From the NCBI GenBank assembly GCA_030597945.1, contig JAUVQW010000042.1:1-8742 (forward strand): 8,742 nt of DNA, written 5' to 3'. Origin of the DNA: Actinomycetes bacterium. GTDB taxonomy: Bacteria; Actinomycetota; Aquicultoria; CAJVYJ01. Made by a program: the position numbers and the translations under genes. Under the pieces are notes generated by a model, which searched no databases, was not told where the DNA came from, and was given only the letters and a program-made list of their open reading frames with translations. Positions within the stretch are counted from its first letter, which is position 1. Each line of letters opens with the position of its first letter. Positions 1-5,978 of the stretch are shown piece by piece.

Positions 1-1
1 G

Positions 2-472
2 CCTGATGGCGAGTATTACGAGGACTACCCTCAATTGGAAAACGGTATTGGTTTGTCCAGACTTTTTCTTGATGAGATCGAGACAAAAATGAATGATAAA
101 GATTTAATTATAGGCAAAAAGGAACATGCGGTGCTGACATCCACGATGGCCGCTCCCGTACTAACTGCTGCCATAGAGTCAATCAACCGGAGAACGGGTG
201 CAATGCTTCGAATAGTCGAGATAAAAAACTCCTTTTTTGCTGGCCACATATCAGTCGCCGGCCTGCTGGCCGGCGCCGACATCAAAGCTAACGAGAATCT
301 ATTTGAACAAGGAGAATCGGTTTTGGCTCCCGATATATCTTTAAATCAGGACGGACTTTTTTTAGACGGTATCAGCGAGGAAGAGATAAAAGGGGATGTC
401 TTTTTCGACCTACAGTTCGTTCCCACTACCGGGAGCGCGTTTATCGATTTTTTAATGGAAAAGGCGGGGTAA
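2..472 (+). CDS. DUF512 family protein, C-terminal part (5' end outside window)
   Basis: The reading frame is open from the first bases of the window, so this is the C-terminal 156 residues of a longer protein; full-length family members are usually over 400 residues, with an N-terminal PDZ-like region and a radical-SAM-like core. The hallmark is the segment around positions 26 to 60, which reads PQLENGIGLSRLF, matching the family signature PQxENGxG at the start of the DUF512 domain. The internal TTG at position 35 lies inside that conserved segment and is therefore not a real start. The later AGLLAGADI stretch (about 259 to 285) also fits the family. The biochemical function is unknown. The stop codon overlaps the der start by one base (TAATG), which suggests translational coupling. 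DUF512 genes commonly sit directly before der in clostridial and actinobacterial genomes, which supports the call. Confidence 0.85.
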   Translation, partial: PDGEYYEDYPQLENGIGLSRLFLDEIETKMNDKDLIIGKKEHAVLTSTMAAPVLTAAIESINRRTGAMLRIVEIKNSFFAGHISVAGLLAGADIKANENLFEQGESVLAPDISLNQDGLFLDGISEEEIKGDVFFDLQFVPTTGSAFIDFLMEKAG

Positions 473-1779
473 TGGCAAATCCATTGGTAGCGATCGTCGG
501 GCGCCCTAATGTTGGCAAATCGACTTTGATAAATCGGTTGGCGAGGGGCCGCCAAGCAATTGTCCACTCGACGCCCGGCGTGACCCGGGACCGCAATTAT
601 ATCGACGCCGATTGGGCCGGTAGGAGTTTTACTTTGGTCGATACCGGTGGCATAGGGGTGGGCGAAGAGCAACCCATGCAGAGCGCCATAAAGGACCAGG
701 CCATGGAGGCAATATCCGAGTCTGATGTCATCATCTTCATGGTAGATGGCAGAAGCGGGGTCGTATCCGGAGACGATGTCGTCGCCGACAAATTACGAAG
801 AAGCAAAAAACCGGTAATCCTTGTCGCCAACAAAGTCGATGAGCCCGATGATGTCGGCCTAAAGTATGATTTTTTCTCCCTCGGGCTGGGGGAGCCAATG
901 GTCATCTCGGCGACACACGGTTTGGGAGTAGGTGATCTTTTGGATGAGATCGTCAAGTCGTTTCCCGCTGCAAAAGAAGAAAAAAAGCCATCCGAACCGG
1001 GCATTGCCATCGTCGGACGGCCTAATGTCGGTAAATCTTCGATCTTTAACCGGCTTGTAAGAGAAGATAGGGTCGTAGTGAGTGATATCCCTGGGACGAC
1101 GCGGGACTCTATTGACGTTGTTGCTAAATGGAGTGGTCAAGACTACAGGTTTATTGATACAGCCGGCCTTAGAAAGATATCGAAGCTATCGGGAGACGTT
1201 GAATATTACGGAACGCTTAGAGCGGTTAAAGCCCTGGAGAGAGCGGAGATTGCCTTGATAATCATCGATGCCGATGAGGGCGTTACCGAGCAGGATCAAA
1301 AGATAGCCGCCATATCGCAAGAGAAGAAATGCGCATCTATCATCATCTTGAATAAATGGGACTTGATCGAAGATGAAGGCAGCGTAGATAAATTAATGGG
1401 CCAAGTAGGGCGTAAACTGTCATTTATTAATTGGGCTATCCTTGCAAAAGTGTCGGCGATCAGCGGCAAGGGAATTAATAAGCTTCCGGAAATGATCAAT
1501 ACGGCCCTCGATAACTATCGAATGGAGTTTACGACAAAGTCACTTAATAGTTTCCTTGCTGATCTATCAAAAGGCCATATCCCTACCAAAAAAGGGAAGG
1601 CTTTAAAGTTAAAATATATTACTCAAACCAATCATTCCCCTCCTTCCTTCCTATTTTTTGTAAATGATCTTCGAATAGTGGATAATGCCTACAAGCGGTA
1701 TTTAGACAAGCAGTTTAGAGAGAGATTTCACATTAAAGGAACACCCATCATTCTTAATTTTCGACAAGAAAAGAAATAA
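472..1779 (+). CDS. der: Ribosome assembly GTPase Der (EngA), two tandem GTPase domains
   Basis: This is an essential GTPase that acts in maturation of the 50S ribosomal subunit. At 435 residues it has the normal family length. Domain 1 shows the P-loop GRPNVGKS at residues 10-17, DTGG at 57-60, NKVD at 120-123 and a SAT-type G5 near 146. A short acidic and lysine-rich linker (about 166-175) leads to domain 2, with GRPNVGKS at 182-189, PGTTRD at 207-212, DTAGLR at 229-234, NKWD at 294-297 and SAISG at 328-332. The C-terminal KH-like domain covers about 350-435 and contains the typical PPSFLFFVND segment. All GTP-binding motifs are intact in both domains. The ATG overlaps the upstream stop by one base and is preceded by a purine-rich AAGGCGGGG stretch. 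The gene is followed 9 nt later by plsY. Confidence 0.97.
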   Translation: MANPLVAIVGRPNVGKSTLINRLARGRQAIVHSTPGVTRDRNYIDADWAGRSFTLVDTGGIGVGEEQPMQSAIKDQAMEAISESDVIIFMVDGRSGVVSGDDVVADKLRRSKKPVILVANKVDEPDDVGLKYDFFSLGLGEPMVISATHGLGVGDLLDEIVKSFPAAKEEKKPSEPGIAIVGRPNVGKSSIFNRLVREDRVVVSDIPGTTRDSIDVVAKWSGQDYRFIDTAGLRKISKLSGDVEYYGTLRAVKALERAEIALIIIDADEGVTEQDQKIAAISQEKKCASIIILNKWDLIEDEGSVDKLMGQVGRKLSFINWAILAKVSAISGKGINKLPEMINTALDNYRMEFTTKSLNSFLADLSKGHIPTKKGKALKLKYITQTNHSPPSFLFFVNDLRIVDNAYKRYLDKQFRERFHIKGTPIILNFRQEKK

Positions 1780-1788
1780 CAGATAAAT

Positions 1789-2454
1789 ATGGATCTAGCC
1801 GTAGCCTTGCTCTTTGTCATCGCAGGATATTTTATCGGCGCTATCCCGACAGGTCTGGTCGTCGGCGCCTTCGGATATAATGTCGATATAAGAAGCAAGG
1901 GAAGCGGCAACATCGGCTTTACCAATACATTAAGGGTGCTTGGTCCGTTAGCCGCCGCTATCGTTTTGACTATAGACGTTGCTAAAGGGCTTGCGGCTGT
2001 CGGTGTTACAAGTCTTGTATTCTCGGGTGCACCCACTTTGCTTTCTTCGCCTACTTCAGTATCTATAGATGACTCACTGGTAGTAGTCTTTGTCGCGGCA
2101 GCGGCATTAATTGGTAATAATTTTTCAATTTACCTTCGTTTTCAAGGAGGAAAAGGGATCGGCGTCGCGTCAGGGATAATAATCGGATTCTCGCCGATCA
2201 TCGCTATCATCCTTTTAGCCATCTGGATCTTAGTCATAGCTACCACGCGGTACGTATCGCTTGCATCTATTACCATCGCCGCCGGTTTTCCAATACTGAT
2301 GTTCTTTTTTTATGATATATGGCCATATCAGGTCTTTAGCCTACTTGCAGCGGTACTAGCTATCTCAAGGCATAAAGCTAATATCAAGCGTATTCTCGAT
2401 GGGACGGAGCTTAAATTCGGAGAAGAATCGGGAAAAACTTCTAGCGACAACTGA
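1789..2454 (+). CDS. plsY: Acyl-phosphate:glycerol-3-phosphate acyltransferase PlsY
   Basis: This integral membrane enzyme transfers the acyl group from acyl-phosphate (made by PlsX) to glycerol-3-phosphate, giving lysophosphatidate. The 221-residue protein is strongly hydrophobic with several membrane segments (about 3-25, 52-75, 97-112, 128-150, 157-175, 180-192). Motif 1 is GSGNIGFTNTLRVLG, with the conserved serines at 36/39 and arginine 49. Motif 2 keeps the phosphate-binding GGKG at 120-123. Motif 3 keeps His195, Asn198 and Glu207 (SRHKANIKRILDGTE). The segment before GGKG reads GNNFSIYLRF; the family normally has GHxFP or GHNWS there, so the histidine is Asn110. The domain between motifs 1 and 2 carries a short Ser/Pro-rich insertion near 80-95. 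No clear Shine-Dalgarno sequence precedes the ATG, so coupling to der is likely. GpsA, encoded downstream, supplies its substrate. Confidence 0.95.
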   Translation: MDLAVALLFVIAGYFIGAIPTGLVVGAFGYNVDIRSKGSGNIGFTNTLRVLGPLAAAIVLTIDVAKGLAAVGVTSLVFSGAPTLLSSPTSVSIDDSLVVVFVAAAALIGNNFSIYLRFQGGKGIGVASGIIIGFSPIIAIILLAIWILVIATTRYVSLASITIAAGFPILMFFFYDIWPYQVFSLLAAVLAISRHKANIKRILDGTELKFGEESGKTSSDN

Positions 2455-2459
2455 AACCC

Positions 2460-2487
2460 TTAAAAAAAAAGCTATTTAGTCTATAAT
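2460..2487 (+). promoter_or_regulatory. Candidate sigma70-type promoter for gpsA
   Basis: A perfect TATAAT lies at 2482-2487 in the 63-nt plsY-gpsA gap. A weak -35 match, TTAAAA (4 of 6), lies at 2460-2465 with 16 bp spacing. An A-tract of nine bases sits at the -35 side. A start of transcription near 2494 would leave a leader of about 24 nt containing the AAGGGAG ribosome binding site at 2508-2514. It would let gpsA be expressed separately from der and plsY. This is a sequence match only. Confidence 0.5.
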
Positions 2488-2517
2488 GGTCGGCATGGTC
2501 ATCAACCAAGGGAGCTA

Positions 2518-3522
2518 ATGAAGGCCGCGATTATTGGATCAGGCAGCTGGGGTACGGCAATAGCTAATCTTTTGGCCGAAAAGGGTTCCAAGGTGACTCT
2601 TTGGGCAAGGGACTCGTATATTGCCGAAACTATCAACAAAGACCATGTAAACCCGCGTTATCTCAAAGACATACTTCTTAAAGAAGACATAGCTTCCACG
2701 ACAGACCTCTCTTTTGCTATAGATAATGCCGAAATGATCGTTTTGGCGGTGCCATCTCATTCTATGAGAGACATTGTTGAGAAGATCAGGCCCAATATCA
2801 GGGATGATCAATTGCTAGTAAGTGTTGTAAAAGGCCTTGAGATAGATTCGACAAAAAGGATGAGCCAGGTGATCGAAGAACTGATCCCCGGTAGATCAGG
2901 AGGGATCGGAGTCCTTTCCGGCCCCAATCACGCGGAAGAAGTAAGCGAACATATTCCCAGCGCTACGGTGGTAAGTTCGAAAGAGAGTAACATATCAACA
3001 AAACTCCAAGAAATATTTATGACATCTTACTTTAGGGTCTACATAAATAATGACCTTATCGGGGTAGAACTTGGAGCTGTAACAAAGAATGTGATCGCCA
3101 TCGCCGTCGGCATTTCTGATGGACTTGACTATGGCGACAATACAAAAGCCTCGCTTATGACCAGAGGCCTGGCGGAGATGGCCAGGCTCGGCAGTGCCGC
3201 CGGAGCTGATCAACGGACTTTTTCCGGATTATCGGGAATCGGTGACCTTATCGCAACCTGTACCAGCAAGCACAGTAGAAATAGAGCGGTCGGGGAGATG
3301 CTGGCAAGGGGTGTCCACGTAGATAATATTCACAAAGAGATGAAGATGGTTGCCGAAGGAATAAGGTCCTGTAAAGGGATCTGTAATATGGCAAACAAAC
3401 TTAACGTTGAGATGCCGATCAGCCGGGCTGTCTATGAAGTCATATACAACGGAAAAGACCCCAGGGAGTATGTCCATGATCTGATGAAAAGGGGGGCGGC
3501 TAACGAAGCGGAAGAGTTGTAA
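2518..3522 (+). CDS. gpsA: NAD(P)H-dependent glycerol-3-phosphate dehydrogenase GpsA
   Basis: This cytoplasmic enzyme reduces dihydroxyacetone phosphate to sn-glycerol-3-phosphate for phospholipid synthesis. The 334-residue length is typical. The N-terminal Rossmann fold begins with GSGSWGTA at residues 7-14, followed by NPRYLK at 45-50, VPSH at 78-81 and VVKGLE at 103-108. The SGPNHAEEV segment is at 134-142. The C-terminal helical domain carries the catalytic lysine in GAVTKN (Lys190), then SGLSGIGDLIATCTS and SRNRAVG at 253-259, and VAEGI at 278-282. The ATG is placed by the Rossmann motif and by AAGGGAG at 2508-2514, only 3 nt before the start. The product feeds PlsY, encoded just upstream. 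The 3' end faces the minus-strand zinc-ribbon gene with 3 nt between the stop codons, and I see no hairpin terminator between them. Confidence 0.97.
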   Translation: MKAAIIGSGSWGTAIANLLAEKGSKVTLWARDSYIAETINKDHVNPRYLKDILLKEDIASTTDLSFAIDNAEMIVLAVPSHSMRDIVEKIRPNIRDDQLLVSVVKGLEIDSTKRMSQVIEELIPGRSGGIGVLSGPNHAEEVSEHIPSATVVSSKESNISTKLQEIFMTSYFRVYINNDLIGVELGAVTKNVIAIAVGISDGLDYGDNTKASLMTRGLAEMARLGSAAGADQRTFSGLSGIGDLIATCTSKHSRNRAVGEMLARGVHVDNIHKEMKMVAEGIRSCKGICNMANKLNVEMPISRAVYEVIYNGKDPREYVHDLMKRGAANEAEEL

Positions 3523-3525
3523 GCG

Positions 3526-3822
3526 TCAATCCTTTTTACTTTTCTTATCTCCAGCTCCCGTTTTCTCCGGCTTATTTTTTTCTTTCGGTTTTTCTTTCTC
3601 TTTTTCCGCCGGCTTTTCCGTCTCTGAGCCGTTTTTTTGATCTTTTTTCTTATTATCAGTCGAGTAAAAACCACTGCCTTTAAAGATAATACCTACAGGA
3701 TGAAAGACTCTTTTTACCTCTTTTCCGCAGAGCTCGCACTTCTTAATGTGTTCGTCGTTTACTTTTTGAGTTACGTCGAACTCGTGTCCGCATTTAGTGC
3801 ATCTATAGGTATATATGGGCAT
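3526..3822 (-). CDS. FmdB-type zinc-ribbon protein with Lys/Glu-rich tail
   Basis: The product is a 98-residue protein. Residues 1-52 form the FmdB-type regulatory zinc ribbon: it opens with MPIYTYRCTKCGHEFD, has CxxC pairs Cys8/Cys11 and Cys29/Cys32 as likely zinc ligands, and ends with the family's KGSGFYSTD segment. From about residue 57 to the end it is a low-complexity tail rich in Lys, Glu and Pro with no fold visible; charged or Lys/Ala-rich tails of variable length are common in this family. The role is not established; FmdB was named as a putative regulator of formamidase genes, and most members are of unknown function. The start is firm: AAGAGGT (complement of 3828-3834) precedes the ATG with good spacing. 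It is the only minus-strand gene in the window, convergent with gpsA and divergent from the gene at 4023. Confidence 0.9.
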   Translation of the reverse strand: MPIYTYRCTKCGHEFDVTQKVNDEHIKKCELCGKEVKRVFHPVGIIFKGSGFYSTDNKKKDQKNGSETEKPAEKEKEKPKEKNKPEKTGAGDKKSKKD

Positions 3823-3871
3823 AGATTACCTCTTGTTTCCTGAAGATGGATTTTCTCAATCGATTATTCAT

Positions 3872-3900
3872 ATTTTACAAAGTAAGCCAAATAAATTCAA
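3872..3900 (-). promoter_or_regulatory. Candidate promoter for the FmdB-type gene
   Basis: Read on the minus strand, TTGAAT (complement of 3895-3900, 4 of 6) and TAAAAT (complement of 3872-3877, 5 of 6) are separated by exactly 17 bp. Transcription would start near 3865, giving a leader of roughly 40 nt that includes the AAGAGGT ribosome binding site. The spacing and position are good, but the region is AT-rich, so chance matches are possible. Confidence 0.45.
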
Positions 3901-3962
3901 ATATTGTTTGTATGGCCTATGGTTAGTAATAAATAGACCTAATAAAAAAAGCAAGCTTCTAA

Positions 3963-3990
3963 TGGAAATATTCAAGATGCCGATTATAAT
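3963..3990 (+). promoter_or_regulatory. Candidate promoter for the 85-residue gene and downstream operon
   Basis: A perfect TATAAT lies at 3985-3990, with TGGAAA (4 of 6 to TTGACA) at 3963-3968 and 16 bp spacing. It lies 33 nt before the GTG start at 4023. The rest of the 200-nt gap between 3823 and 4022 is AT-rich and holds the divergent minus-strand promoter; I see no other gene there. The 10-base word AGCATTAGAT just downstream (4001-4010) recurs after the TATAAT that precedes divIVA. Confidence 0.5.
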
Positions 3991-4022
3991 AAAGTAAAAT
4001 AGCATTAGATGAAGGAGTAGTC

Positions 4023-4280
4023 GTGGTTGAATTTAAAACAGACAGGGTCCCAGTAAGGATCTTTACTTCAAGTTTTGAGATCGAGGGAAATGTCCATATC
4101 AAGCTTGGCGGTTATCTCGATCGAATATCTGATGTATTAAACCTCGGAAAGACAAAATATCTTCCGATCACCGAGACTAAATATCGGATCCGTTCCGATA
4201 ATGATGGTGAATTTGCGCAGACCGATTGTCTGATCATTAATATCGGAAATGTCGAGATGATCGACGTTATGGAGCCCTAG
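4023..4280 (+). CDS. Small protein of unknown function (85 residues)
   Basis: I do not recognise a function. The GTG start is well supported by AAGGAG at 4012-4017 with 5 nt spacing. The protein is soluble-looking, with no signal peptide, membrane segment or metal-binding cluster; there is one cysteine (Cys69). It appears mostly beta-strand: VRIFTSSFEIEGNVHI (11-26), a short helical ISDVLNLG (35-42), KYLPITETKYRI (45-56) and CLIINIGNVEMIDV (69-82). The pattern of a beta hairpin with xIxGxxH, then R-I-S-D-x-L-N and a Y/F-L-P-I-T segment, resembles small bacterial proteins that I recall being labelled DUF6812; this is from memory and unchecked. It is 10 nt upstream of pgeF and probably shares its transcript, placing it at the head of a division-associated operon. 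Confidence 0.75.
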   Translation: MVEFKTDRVPVRIFTSSFEIEGNVHIKLGGYLDRISDVLNLGKTKYLPITETKYRIRSDNDGEFAQTDCLIINIGNVEMIDVMEP

Positions 4281-4290
4281 GTTCAATTTC

Positions 4291-5082
4291 GTGTTAAAGC
4301 GAACTAGATCAGACGGTCTAGACTTACTTCTCTCTTACGATCTTAAGGAAAGTTCCGGCATCTTAGTTGCGTTCACCGCTCGTCTTGGAGGGGCCAGTGT
4401 TGGTAGATATTCATCTCTCAATCTGGGATTCGATAAAGGCGACGATGATAAACGGGTTAGAGAGAATCGCGAGATCCTTGCTAGAACCCTCGGTTTTGAA
4501 GTCTCCAAATTGACTCTTGGAGAGCAGGTCCATGGCGACAAAATAGTGACTGTCGATGATGGCTTGGCCGGCTCCGGCTCTACCTCGGCTAAAAGCGCGA
4601 TTGAAGGTACGGATGCTCTTATAACCTCAAAAGAAGATGTCCCGATTGCCGTTCTTACGGCTGACTGTGTACCGATTGTGATCGTCGATCCGGTTAAGAG
4701 GGTGGTGGCGACGGTACATGCCGGATGGCGTGGGACGATCAAAGAGATCGCTCCAAAGACCGTGAAACGTATGGAAAGCGAATTTTCCGTCTCAAGAAAT
4801 GATCTTCTAGTTTTTATAGGCCCGTCCATAAGAGCTTGTTCATATGGCGTCGGCGACGAACTTCACGCGTCTTTTAAAGAATCGTTTCCCAATATAATCG
4901 GAGATGAAAAGGTGCTTGATCTGCCGATAATCAACATATATCAGCTTTTAGGTGCCGGATTAAAAAGCGACAACATCCATGACTCATCGATCTGTACTTT
5001 CTGCGAAAGTGACCATTTTTTCTCCTTTAGAAAACATGATGTGACCGGCCGCCAGGGATCAATCGCTATGCTTGGCAGCTAG
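4291..5082 (+). CDS. pgeF: Peptidoglycan editing factor PgeF / YlmD, multicopper-polyphenol-oxidase-like (YfiH) family
   Basis: This 263-residue cytoplasmic protein belongs to the YfiH/YlmD (laccase-domain, DUF152) family. In E. coli the homolog prevents mis-incorporation of amino acids into peptidoglycan precursors, and related human LACC1/FAMIN acts on purine nucleosides. All signature motifs are present: SSLNLGFDKGDD at 41-52, GEQVHG with His81, TADCVP with Cys126, HAGWRG with His143 (the three expected metal ligands), GPSIRACSYGV at 177-187, and CTFCE followed by FFSFRK and GRQGS near the C-terminus. The GTG start has no good ribosome binding site; the nearest GGAG (4271-4274) is 16 nt away inside the preceding gene, so translation is probably coupled to it. 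No other start codon is available upstream in frame after the previous stop. In many Gram-positive genomes this gene follows ftsZ, which is not here. Confidence 0.93.
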   Translation: MLKRTRSDGLDLLLSYDLKESSGILVAFTARLGGASVGRYSSLNLGFDKGDDDKRVRENREILARTLGFEVSKLTLGEQVHGDKIVTVDDGLAGSGSTSAKSAIEGTDALITSKEDVPIAVLTADCVPIVIVDPVKRVVATVHAGWRGTIKEIAPKTVKRMESEFSVSRNDLLVFIGPSIRACSYGVGDELHASFKESFPNIIGDEKVLDLPIINIYQLLGAGLKSDNIHDSSICTFCESDHFFSFRKHDVTGRQGSIAMLGS

Positions 5083-5136
5083 GCAACCGACTAGCATTTA
5101 TATCGAGTAAACGCTAAAATAATCCAAGGTGAGTCT

Positions 5137-5787
5137 ATGCGAAAAACTTTTCATGAAGAACTTGACGGTTTAAGAAGTGAGATCCTGCGGATGGGAGAGC
5201 TAGTCGATGAGGCTATAAGCAGCTCCGTGAGATCTCTAATTGATGGCGACATCGATCTTGCGTCTCAAGTGATCAAAGGGGACGATGCCATCGATGAGAT
5301 CAATCTGGCGGTCGAAGAGCAGTCGATGTATATTATCGCCAGGCAGTGCCCTGTCGCCGGAGATCTTCGGCTTATCCATTCCATACTTTTTATCAGTATT
5401 CATCTGGAACGGATGGGAGACCTTGCTCTAAATATGGCTAAGACCACCAGGAGGGCTCAGGGTGATGAAAGTCTGCCCGGCTTATTGACTCTACTGGCCG
5501 AAATGGGAGAGAAGACCAAAGGAGTCGTAAGGACCAGCCTAAAGGCATTCGATGAGAACGATGTCGGTCTGGCAAGGACGTTACCGGAGATGGACGATCC
5601 CATCGATCAGCTTTTTAAGGAATTTTTCAAGGAGCTTGCGAGTACCGCGGCAGAGAAAGGCACCTTTGAATGGGCAAGTAATATGGTACTTGCCAGCAGA
5701 TATCTTGAGAGGATCGCCGACCACGCAGTCGATATCGGCGAGCGAGTCACATATCTGGTAACCGGTGTCATGGAAGATTGGGAATGA
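5137..5787 (+). CDS. phoU: PhoU-type phosphate signalling regulator
   Basis: PhoU is a cytoplasmic all-helical protein that links the PstSCAB phosphate transporter to the PhoR kinase and dampens phosphate uptake. The 216-residue length is normal for the two-repeat family. Repeat 1 (about 5-105) carries RQCPVAGDLRLI and the metal-binding HLERMGDLALNMAK (Glu91, Asp95). Repeat 2 (about 115-210) carries YLERIADHAVDIGE (Glu191, Asp195, Asp199). The ATG is preceded by AAGGTGAG at 5126-5133, a good site. No pst or phoR gene is in the window, so its phosphate partners must be elsewhere. The gene lies 54 nt after pgeF and before yggS, that is, inserted into the usual ylmD-ylmE pair. It ends with two adjacent in-frame stops (TGA TAA), immediately followed by a perfect inverted repeat. 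Confidence 0.95.
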   Translation: MRKTFHEELDGLRSEILRMGELVDEAISSSVRSLIDGDIDLASQVIKGDDAIDEINLAVEEQSMYIIARQCPVAGDLRLIHSILFISIHLERMGDLALNMAKTTRRAQGDESLPGLLTLLAEMGEKTKGVVRTSLKAFDENDVGLARTLPEMDDPIDQLFKEFFKELASTAAEKGTFEWASNMVLASRYLERIADHAVDIGERVTYLVTGVMEDWE

Positions 5788-5790
5788 TAA

Positions 5791-5811
5791 CTCGAAGTAA
5801 AACACTTCGAG
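5791..5811 (+). terminator. Perfect 8-bp inverted repeat after phoU; possible terminator without U-tract
   Basis: CTCGAAGT at 5791-5798 and ACTTCGAG at 5804-5811 are exact complements around a 5-nt AAAAC loop, starting 3 nt after the phoU TGA. A transcript hairpin here is likely. The following bases are AATTGTCTG, without the U-run of a classical intrinsic terminator, so it may instead protect a 3' end, be a processing site, or be a protein-binding operator. Confidence 0.45.
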
Positions 5812-5978
5812 AATTGTCTGAGATTACGACGTCGTCCAAGAACAGGACTTCTCGTAACGACGATAAAACTGTCGATTGTAAATATTAAATATTAAAATTT
5901 GACCGGTTGTGAAGGTGCAAGTTCGTAACGCGAGTCAAAAGCTTATAAGTTCTTACTCTTAATGCCTTATGTGATCAG
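5812..5978 (+). other. Intergenic region with several dyads before yggS; possible regulatory leader
   Basis: This stretch has no plausible gene. It contains a perfect 10-bp palindrome, ACGACGTCGT, at 5826-5835. TTACGA at 5824-5829 can pair with TCGTAA at 5852-5857, enclosing GTCC/GGAC (5834-5837 with 5845-5848), and CGAC at 5858-5861 can pair with GTCG at 5871-5874. An AT-rich tract with a tandem TAAATAT unit follows near 5879-5892, and a CTTATAAG palindrome lies at 5942-5949. I do not recognise a known riboswitch consensus in it. The dyads could form an RNA leader, a small RNA or operator sites. Confidence 0.4.
5922..5949 (+). promoter_or_regulatory. Weak candidate promoter for yggS-sepF-proC
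   Basis: TATAAG (5 of 6 to TATAAT) at 5944-5949 and TTCGTA (3 of 6) at 5922-5927 are separated by 16 bp. The position, about 30 nt before yggS, is reasonable, and a 191-nt gap after a hairpin suggests that a promoter should exist here. The -35 match is poor. Confidence 0.25.

Noticed and set aside
3637..3843. Plus-strand open frame opposite the zinc-ribbon gene
   Set aside because: It is the antisense shadow of a clear CxxC-containing protein and shows no protein-like pattern.
3815..3997. Plus-strand open frame of 60 codons in the divergent promoter region
   Set aside because: It begins inside the start of the minus-strand zinc-ribbon gene, has no ribosome binding site, is AT-driven in composition and resembles no family.
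4335..4829. Long minus-strand open frame of 164 codons opposite pgeF
   Set aside because: pgeF on the plus strand has all family motifs; the reverse frame is Ser/Pro/Thr-rich shadow sequence.
5078..5095. GCTAG/CTAGC hairpin at the end of pgeF as a terminator
   Set aside because: The stem is only 5 bp with an 8-nt loop and no U-tract, so a terminator is not supported.
5115..5120. TAAAAT as a -10 box for phoU
   Set aside because: There is no acceptable -35 match, and the implied start would fall on the ribosome binding site.
5817..5823. CTGAGA in the phoU-yggS gap as part of a TPP riboswitch
   Set aside because: The remaining conserved TPP aptamer segments are absent; the hexamer alone is not informative.
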